NCBI GenBank assembly: GCA_031255395.1
Contig: JAIRSQ010000148.1
Location: forward strand, 1-11,245
DNA: 11,245 nt
Source: Spirochaetaceae bacterium
GTDB lineage: Bacteria; Spirochaetota; Spirochaetia; Treponematales; Breznakiellaceae
Reading direction: 5' to 3'
This document shows, piece after piece, positions 6,401-11,245 of the stretch (position 1 is the stretch's first letter; every line of letters starts with the position of its first letter). The notes under the pieces are model-generated. The model was given only the letters and a program-made list of their open reading frames with translations. It searched no databases and was not told the origin of the DNA. The position numbers and the translations under genes were made by a program.

Positions 6401-8476
6401 TTGCAAATTGCAAGAAAAATCGCGGTAAGCCTGCTCGTCTGCGTTCTGCTGTTCGCCGGCGTTTGTGTTTTCATGTTTACAAGCCTTTTTAATGCCGTGG
6501 AAGCGCGTTTTTACGACAGGACGATACTGAACGGACTGAAAGGCGATCTAGCGTCGTACACGGATATTATCGGCAGCTATCTGGACGAATTGCAAAGCAG
6601 ATTTTCCAACATTTTGAACGAGAGCGCGGTAAGAAACAGCTTTTGGATTAACCGGAGCCGCGTAGATATCTACGAGCGTGACAGAATATTCGCGTCGCTC
6701 GGCGTTTCTCTCCCCGCTCTCCAGCGGGCGCGTTTTATTGACTCGGCGGGAAACAGGATACTTTATTCGACCAATCCTTCCGACCGGATTTTTACGGACA
6801 CCGGCGAAGCGGCGTATAAGAACTACCGTGAAGTTTCTGGATATATTCCGTTTGACCGGCAGTTGCTTTCAGGCGAAAATGCGCGGCGCATAGCGTTTGA
6901 CGAGGAAAACGAGAGCGTTATATTTTACTATCCGTTTTATGATTCGGCTGATATTCGCCGCGGCGAAGCGTTATTCACCGTTTCAGCGCGGGCATTGGGC
7001 GAGCGGCTTGCCGGAAGCGCGCGGGTAAACCTGACAGATGACATTTCCGTCATTTCAAATCCCGACGGCGTGCTGCTAGGCATTTCTCAGTATGAGGCCG
7101 CGCTGTTAAAGGACGCGATCGCCTCAATATGGGCCACGGACGGCGGCGCGCCCGCCCGTATACGCGCCCCGCAGGCCGACGCTCTGGCGATTCTTTCAGC
7201 AAAAACAAAGCAGGGAATATTTGTCGGCCTTGTCGTGCCTGAAGAACTGTTTTTGTTTCCGGACTCTCTTAAGGCGCTGCTCGCGGTATCGATCTTCATA
7301 ACCCTGTTCGTGATTTTTTTTCTTATAATTAACGCGAAGCAGGACCCGGTGGCGATCGTTCAGAGCAGGCTGAAGGAATTGCAGGTAAGCCTGATGCACG
7401 AATACTACCAGCTCATGGGCGATATGGATTGGGCGGTATGGCGGCGCGAACTGGAACAGCGGCGCGACGACGTTAAGAACGAACTGTGCCGCGGCATAAA
7501 AATGAAGAAGGGCGGCGATATCGAAGGGTATATCAACTCGTTTTTTAACAGATCGTGGGACGGGCTTCTTGCCGCAATAGGCAGCAGGACCGGCATGATT
7601 ACCACTTTTGACGAGGCCAAGCTAGAAGCGATTCTTAGCCGCGTGCTTATTTCCGCAAAACCTTCCGGAACCGATTATGATTATGAATTTCATACGCTCG
7701 CTCAGGATGATTATGACATCGAAGAATTTCAAAGCGCGGACGAAGACGCGCTGCCGGGGGCGGACGGAGAGCGGCACGGCGATTTGAAAGAATCAGCGGA
7801 AGCGGGCAGCGAGGTTACAAGCGCTTTTACGGACGCAAAGGCCGCCGGCATAGAGCCGCAAGTCACTCCGTCCCCGGACGAAGAATCGCCTGAAACCCGC
7901 GAACCTGCCGCAAACGAAACGCATGGTAAAACGCCGCCCGCATTTGAAATAAACAGCCTGCAAGAAGACCCTTTCGAGGACGACTTCCGCGGGGACGAAA
8001 ACACGGCTTCCAAAGACAAGTTTGGAATTGGCGAACCTTTTTACGGCGAATTTATTCGCGGAGCGCCCGATCCTTTCGGAAAAACTCCGCCGTACGATGC
8101 AAATGCGTCGCGCGATATCGCCGATATTAACGAAATAGCAAAAAAAATTGATATTGAGCCGGTTCATGCCAGGGAATTCCCTAAGGAGTATGATTTTGAA
8201 CTTGACGTTACCTCGCCGTTCAAAACGATATTTTCAGGCAAAGACAAGCAAAATACGCCTGAGCGACAGCCTTCAGCGCTAAAGGAAAAGGCTCCCGCAA
8301 AAACGGAAGCGGCTGAAAAGAACGAACCTGTCATAAAGAAGAGCAGTAACGGCATTGATTATATAAACGCCGCCGCCTTGAAAGAGCAGGACGCGGAGTC
8401 GGATGACATTGATCCTGACATGAAGAGTCTGGTTGAGTCCGTTTTGCGGAAACCGCGGAAAACCAAGCCGCTTTAG
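6401..8476 (+). CDS. Two-helix membrane protein with sensor-like extracytoplasmic region and acidic, proline-rich cytoplasmic tail
   Basis: 691 residues, unrecognised beyond architecture. The start is TTG: an in-frame TAG at 6389-6391 leaves no upstream choice, and AGGA (6390-6393) lies 7 nt before it. A hydrophobic helix at about 7-29 and another at 291-311 bracket some 260 residues, by layout an extracytoplasmic region like the Cache sensors of chemoreceptors and histidine kinases (ARFIDSAGNRILYSTNPSDR, 110-129, resembles the Cache core strand). After helix 2, residues 313-420 are charged, helical and rich in Trp and Arg. From about 425 the chain is low-complexity, rich in Asp, Glu, Pro, Ala and Lys, with islands that look conserved, such as PFYGEFIRGAPDPFG and NGIDYINAAAL. 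No kinase, cyclase, HAMP or methyl-accepting domain is visible, so the output is unknown. It probably acts as a membrane anchor or scaffold with a sensory face. Its stop overlaps that of the convergent gene. Confidence 0.85.
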   Translation: MQIARKIAVSLLVCVLLFAGVCVFMFTSLFNAVEARFYDRTILNGLKGDLASYTDIIGSYLDELQSRFSNILNESAVRNSFWINRSRVDIYERDRIFASLGVSLPALQRARFIDSAGNRILYSTNPSDRIFTDTGEAAYKNYREVSGYIPFDRQLLSGENARRIAFDEENESVIFYYPFYDSADIRRGEALFTVSARALGERLAGSARVNLTDDISVISNPDGVLLGISQYEAALLKDAIASIWATDGGAPARIRAPQADALAILSAKTKQGIFVGLVVPEELFLFPDSLKALLAVSIFITLFVIFFLIINAKQDPVAIVQSRLKELQVSLMHEYYQLMGDMDWAVWRRELEQRRDDVKNELCRGIKMKKGGDIEGYINSFFNRSWDGLLAAIGSRTGMITTFDEAKLEAILSRVLISAKPSGTDYDYEFHTLAQDDYDIEEFQSADEDALPGADGERHGDLKESAEAGSEVTSAFTDAKAAGIEPQVTPSPDEESPETREPAANETHGKTPPAFEINSLQEDPFEDDFRGDENTASKDKFGIGEPFYGEFIRGAPDPFGKTPPYDANASRDIADINEIAKKIDIEPVHAREFPKEYDFELDVTSPFKTIFSGKDKQNTPERQPSALKEKAPAKTEAAEKNEPVIKKSSNGIDYINAAALKEQDAESDDIDPDMKSLVESVLRKPRKTKPL

Positions 8477-9258
8477 TCTTTCCACGGAAAAATCAGGCCG
8501 CGAACGGTACGGTTGCCTGTTTTTTCGCGCTCGTCGGCCAGAATCGTATCCCAAGGTATGCGCCGGCGGCCAGTGTCGGCGTTTTGTTCCAACCAGTCGT
8601 ATTTAAGCAACCGCAGCCTCAGAGCCTCGTCAAAAAAAAGCAGTATGCCTGCCGGTCCCGGGAACAGAAACGCAAAAAACACGGAAATTACCAGGAACAG
8701 CGCGGATAAAACCGTAGTCCCTATAAAGAACAGCGGATTGTCGATAAACAATAGAAAGCATTTTTTCAAGGCCTTTATGTTTTTTGCGCCGAGTCTGGAA
8801 CGGACAGGGAAAAAATATTGAAACAGCGCGGACGAAGCGGCGGTAATCCAGAAAACGGTCGAAGCCGCTAGCAAACCCGCCGCGTTGTTTAGCAACAGAT
8901 AGAACGGAATGACAAAGCCTAACGCCGCCGCCGCCAAACAGAAATACGCGCCGTACGCTATTCCGCCTGTCCATGCGGAACGCAAGCCCTTCAAAAAATC
9001 GTCAAAACCAAAAGACGCGTAATCGGACACGTTTTTTACGCATACGGACGCGGCGGACAAGTACGCTGAACACCACAGCGTTCCCAAAAAGAATACGCTC
9101 CATGAAACAGCGTCAGGAAGCGGAAAAAACTCCTCCAACAGCAGGCGGACGAGCAGAAAAAACGCGACGGACGCTATGAATCCAAGATTCAGCAACGCGA
9201 TGCGGAAAGCGTTATCCCAAAGGTCGAAGAATGTTTTTTTCAGCAGAAAACCTGTCAT
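8473..9258 (-). CDS. Polytopic membrane protein, possibly DUF624/YesL-like
   Basis: 261 residues with about five hydrophobic segments (approximately 19-40, 51-73, 97-122, 126-148, 175-199) and a charged cytoplasmic C-terminus ending RRRIPWDTILADER...FPWKD. The N-terminal pattern (LWDN...LLNLGFI), the FDDFLKGLRSAW segment (85-96) and the YFFPVRSR...KALKKCFLLFIDNP stretch (148-175) follow the general layout of DUF624 (YesL) proteins, which often lie beside carbohydrate ABC importers and have no established biochemical role. That assignment is tentative; the distinctive C-terminal tail suggests a spirochaete-specific branch. The ATG at 9258 has no strong Shine-Dalgarno. The gene diverges from the solute-binding protein gene over 48 bp and converges on the gene at 6401 with a 4-bp stop overlap (TAA against TAG), leaving no room for a terminator between them. 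Integral membrane protein is certain enough; function is unknown. Confidence 0.8.
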   Translation of the reverse strand: MTGFLLKKTFFDLWDNAFRIALLNLGFIASVAFFLLVRLLLEEFFPLPDAVSWSVFFLGTLWCSAYLSAASVCVKNVSDYASFGFDDFLKGLRSAWTGGIAYGAYFCLAAAALGFVIPFYLLLNNAAGLLAASTVFWITAASSALFQYFFPVRSRLGAKNIKALKKCFLLFIDNPLFFIGTTVLSALFLVISVFFAFLFPGPAGILLFFDEALRLRLLKYDWLEQNADTGRRRIPWDTILADEREKTGNRTVRGLIFPWKD

Positions 9259-9273
9259 AACACGGACTCTATG

Positions 9274-9286
9274 CCGATATTATCGG
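9274..9286. promoter_or_regulatory. Candidate operator: perfect 13-bp palindrome
   Basis: CCGATA-T-TATCGG has 6-bp perfect arms around one central base. It lies in the 48-bp gap between the divergent membrane protein and solute-binding protein genes and overlaps the predicted -10 of the leftward promoter. That position suits a dimeric repressor controlling one or both genes. No regulator gene lies in the window. Confidence 0.4.
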
Positions 9287-9307
9287 TAGGAGCCTATTGT
9301 CGGTTAA
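9279..9307 (-). promoter_or_regulatory. Candidate promoter for the membrane protein gene (leftward)
   Basis: On the minus strand TTAACC (9307-9302) is followed after 17 nt by GATAAT (9284-9279), matching consensus at four and five of six positions. The start point would fall near 9272, about 14 nt before the ATG at 9258. The -10 lies inside the 13-bp palindrome. Confidence 0.4.
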
Positions 9308-10596
9308 TGAAGAAGTTTGATATTGCAATGATCTGCCTCGCACTGGCCGTGCTTGTCTGCGCGTTTTTGTTTTATCCCGCTAAAAAAATAAATCTTACAA
9401 AGACAACGCTAACATTTTCCCAGTGGCTAAAGGACGATATGGACGAGAAGACCGCAGGCGAAATCATTGCCGAATTTGAAAAAAATAATCCCGCTATCAG
9501 CGTCATTCTTGCGAACGGGAGTTATCAGGGCATAAAAGACGATGTTTACAGTTATCTCGAATCCGCTCTGGATGAAATATCCGGCGACGTGAAAGATAAA
9601 GCGCTTAGTCTGCCAGATATTGTTTTGATCGACCCGTTATGGATAAACGATTCTGAAAAACAGATTCTGTTCGAGAAGCAAAACGATTTAGAAATACAGG
9701 GCGCGAAACAAGATGGCTATACCGCGCCGCTCTATTCTTATTTTACCGCGCTCTTTTACAATATCGATATTTTGGAAGACGCGGGATTCGACCGTCCGCC
9801 AAAGACTCGCGGCGAATTTGAAGCGATTTGCCTTAAACTAAAGGAAAAAAACATTTACGGCCTGTCTTTGAGCGAAGATTTTTTTGCCGGCGTTTTTCCA
9901 TGGATCTGGGCAGGAGGAAACACGGCGGAAGAACTAAACATCTTAAAGGACAAATTTGATTTTACCGGAAGAAATACCGTTGAAAGCATAGATTTTTTGA
10001 ACAGGCTTAACAAACAGAATGCCCTCGGCCGTCCGCCTTTTATATATGACGAAAGTGAAAAAATAAAGAATTTCATCGCCGGAAAAACAGCGATGATTAC
10101 GGCTTCGTCAAGGCTTGTAAAGCGTTTCACGGCGGAACAAGGCGGAGCGCGTTTTCAAATCACTGCAATTCCGTACCCGGAAAACCGCGCGACGCGCCCT
10201 GTATTCAATATGAACAGCGTGCACGCCGCCGTTCTGTCAACCAGCGAGCATAAGGAGGAAGCGCTGGAATTCGTCCGTTTCCTGGAAACGAAAAAGCAGG
10301 AGCTTGCCTCCGCCGCCGGAGCGCTCCCTGGCGGCGTTCCGTTGGCGGTGTTTGACGGGCCGGAAAACGCGGGCAGGACTGACGCCGCCGAATACGCTCC
10401 TGTTTACGACAAAGCGAAAAACATCTTTGGAAGCGCCGAAACTGTTGATGACTGGCAAATATTTTCAGCCTGCGCCGCGCTCAACCGCATAGGCAGCGAA
10501 GAGATGGAACTCATGTTCAGTTCTGACCGCAACGCCGCTGATACCGCCGCCGCAATTCAAAGACGTTACGCCGCGGCTATAAAACGGCAAGAATAA
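9307..10596 (+). CDS. Extracellular solute-binding protein, family 1 (carbohydrate ABC importer type)
   Basis: 429 residues from ATG 9307; an in-frame ATG at 9271 would add 12 residues but has no ribosome-binding site and lies in the palindrome. AGGAG (9288-9292) is 14 nt upstream of 9307, somewhat far. The N-terminus is a hydrophobic signal or anchor (about 6-22) after MKK. Cys18 is present, but the -1 Val makes a standard lipobox unlikely. The mature part follows the maltose-binding type: LTFSQWL (35-41), FEKNNPAISV (57-66), YTAPLYSYFTALFYN (138-152), DILEDAGFDRPPKTRGEF (154-171), IWAGGN (200-205), FIAGKTAMI (256-264) and EEALEFVRFLE (317-327). It should bind a sugar or oligosaccharide outside the inner membrane and hand it to an ABC importer. 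No permease or ATPase gene is visible on either side within the window, and decayed sequence follows immediately, so it is either an orphan or its operon has been interrupted. Confidence 0.9.
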   Translation: MKKFDIAMICLALAVLVCAFLFYPAKKINLTKTTLTFSQWLKDDMDEKTAGEIIAEFEKNNPAISVILANGSYQGIKDDVYSYLESALDEISGDVKDKALSLPDIVLIDPLWINDSEKQILFEKQNDLEIQGAKQDGYTAPLYSYFTALFYNIDILEDAGFDRPPKTRGEFEAICLKLKEKNIYGLSLSEDFFAGVFPWIWAGGNTAEELNILKDKFDFTGRNTVESIDFLNRLNKQNALGRPPFIYDESEKIKNFIAGKTAMITASSRLVKRFTAEQGGARFQITAIPYPENRATRPVFNMNSVHAAVLSTSEHKEEALEFVRFLETKKQELASAAGALPGGVPLAVFDGPENAGRTDAAEYAPVYDKAKNIFGSAETVDDWQIFSACAALNRIGSEEMELMFSSDRNAADTAAAIQRRYAAAIKRQE

Positions 10597-10700
10597 CATA
10601 GTCCGGACACTTTTGGAGCGAATCGAGAGCCAAATGCAGAGACAAAGCGCACCAAGCGGAACTCGCGGGCTGACGCGACTGACTGAGGAGGAATAACATA
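10591..10700 (+). repeat. 10-bp direct repeat spaced exactly 100 bp apart
   Basis: GAATAACATA occurs at 10591-10600 and at 10691-10700. The first copy contains the stop codon of the solute-binding protein gene; the second contains the stop of a short open frame (about 10583-10696, ending LTEEE). The copies could be a duplication scar or a target-site duplication around a 90-bp insert that starts with the palindrome GTCCGGAC. Two copies of a 10-mer this close are unlikely to be chance, but the mechanism is unclear. Confidence 0.35.
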
Positions 10701-10704
10701 AAGC

Positions 10705-10870
10705 ATGGGCACCATTGGGGGGCGAAAGTTTGCCAAATAGGCACAACGCTATAAAGAAGAAAACCACAAAGAAGAAATAAACAAATGCCTATTGGGATAA
10801 GGCCTATGACGGTACAAAATATTCTCTCTGGAAGCTAAGAATGATAATATTTGGGCGGCATATCCTTTGA
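10705..10870 (+). pseudogene. Probable decayed small gene (nonsense and frameshift)
   Basis: ATG 10705 follows a strong AGGAGG (10686-10691, 13 nt upstream) and opens with MGTIGGRKFAK, then hits TAG at 10738. The same frame continues in a charged, protein-like way as AQRYKEENHKEEINK to about 10786. Moving to the next frame gives TNAYWDKAYDGTKYSLWKLR (10781-10840), which also looks like real protein. One nonsense change and one indel near 10780 would thus restore a single reading frame. The preceding short frame (10601-10696), with LLERIESQMQRQ and LTRLTEEE, could be the tail of another lost gene. I do not recognise the family; charged repeats of this sort are common in phage and mobile-element proteins. 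It abuts the 3' end of the leftward gene at 10835. Confidence 0.3.
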
Positions 10871-11245
10871 TTCATCGGGCGTTGACACAACAGCCGGCAC
10901 CGGGGACGGTACATTCTCAAAAAACGATTTCAATTCAGGGAGTGGGGTAACCGGCTTTTGCGGCACGGGTTCCGGCACCGCAATGGGCACTTCTTCCGGT
11001 TTTTGCGGCGCGGGTTTCGGCGCTTCAAGCACTGGACGCCCGGTGTCCCCGCGTAGCGCAAAGGCCAGTAAGTCAACCGCACTCGCCGCCACGTCTTCCG
11101 CCATGAACAGGTCCTCTTTCAAATGTCGTACCTGCTGTTTTTTGCAGATGTCCAGGTTGGCGGCAGCGTCAATTTCCTTTGCAACGCCCGCTTCTACGAC
11201 CCGCTGTAAAAGACGGCATTCTTTGGCGTAGTCCGGCAAAACGCC
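10835..11245 (-). CDS. Proline-rich hypothetical protein, N-terminus outside window (phage terminase small subunit-like?)
   Basis: The frame is open to the right edge, giving 136 C-terminal residues; a TTG at 11239 is the only potential start and has no visible ribosome-binding site, so the gene probably continues. The first ~70 residues are helical and charged (CRLLQRVVEAGVAKEIDAAA, then KEDLFMAEDVAASAVDLLAF). The rest is a low-complexity linker with two related blocks, APKPAPQKPEEVPI and VPEPVPQKPVTPLPE, ending PPKYYHS. The helical part has the general run of phage small terminase or Nu1-like C-terminal regions (basic helix, acidic residue pair, amphipathic helix), but this is only a resemblance of pattern. 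With decayed coding sequence beside it, a prophage or other accessory origin is plausible. No signal peptide or membrane segment is visible in this part. Confidence 0.6.
   Translation of the reverse strand, partial: GVLPDYAKECRLLQRVVEAGVAKEIDAAANLDICKKQQVRHLKEDLFMAEDVAASAVDLLAFALRGDTGRPVLEAPKPAPQKPEEVPIAVPEPVPQKPVTPLPELKSFFENVPSPVPAVVSTPDESKDMPPKYYHS

Noticed and set aside
6036..6413. Minus-strand ORF of 125 codons spanning the end of selB and the gap after it
   Set aside because: Low-quality composition, no start signal, and overlap with selB; the gap contains promoter and hairpin signals for the gene at 6401 instead.
9355..9363. Lipoprotein cleavage site at Cys18 of the solute-binding protein
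   Set aside because: The residues before Cys are L-V with Val at -1, a poor signal peptidase II site even by relaxed spirochaetal rules; an uncleaved anchor or other signal is as likely.
10465..10767. Minus-strand ORF of 100 codons over the end of the solute-binding protein gene
   Set aside because: Half lies antisense to the solute-binding protein, and the rest is antisense to more protein-like plus-strand fragments; no ribosome-binding site or family resemblance.
10851..11231. Plus-strand Gly/Ser/Thr-rich ORF at the right edge
   Set aside because: It is the complement of the proline/alanine-rich leftward gene; Pro-rich codons read backward give Gly-rich frames.

Overview
The window looks like chromosomal DNA from a spirochaete, most likely a Treponema-type organism of the termite-gut or related lineage. 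That view rests on protein flavour: a stand-alone clan AA aspartic protease, a DUF1015 protein, and conserved-looking treponemal membrane proteins. Base composition is roughly half G+C. The assignment comes from recalled family resemblance, not from a search, and the species is not claimed.

Left part (1-2348). Two leftward genes, a small retropepsin-like aspartic protease followed by an SGNH/GDSL esterase that runs off the left edge, may form an operon. They diverge from a rightward M29-type metallo-aminopeptidase. The space after the aminopeptidase (2349-2610) holds a 108-bp element with inverted terminal repeats that looks like a MITE or other short interspersed repeat.

Centre (2611-6170). 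A DUF1015 protein, a tRNA-Leu(CAA) and selB lie in a row on the plus strand. SelB delivers Sec-tRNA to UGA codons, so the host should make selenoproteins. No selA, selC, selD or clear selenoprotein gene lies in the window. The selB leader shows two mutually exclusive hairpins around its Shine-Dalgarno.

Right-centre (6171-10596). A 691-residue two-helix membrane protein, with a sensor-like extracytoplasmic region and a long acidic/proline-rich tail, starts at TTG. It converges, with stop codons overlapping by 4 bp, on a polytopic membrane protein that resembles the DUF624/YesL type. The latter diverges from a family 1 extracellular solute-binding protein across a 48-bp gap holding a perfect 13-bp palindrome that overlaps a candidate promoter. 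YesL-like and solute-binding genes often accompany carbohydrate ABC importers, but no permease or ATPase is present here.

Right edge (10597-11245). About 240 bp of apparently decayed coding sequence, including an exact 10-bp direct repeat spaced 100 bp apart, lies next to a leftward gene for a proline-rich protein cut by the window edge. This part looks like accessory or prophage-derived DNA. The rest is ordinary chromosome, and I found no CRISPR array, rRNA, complete insertion sequence or clearly novel multi-gene system.
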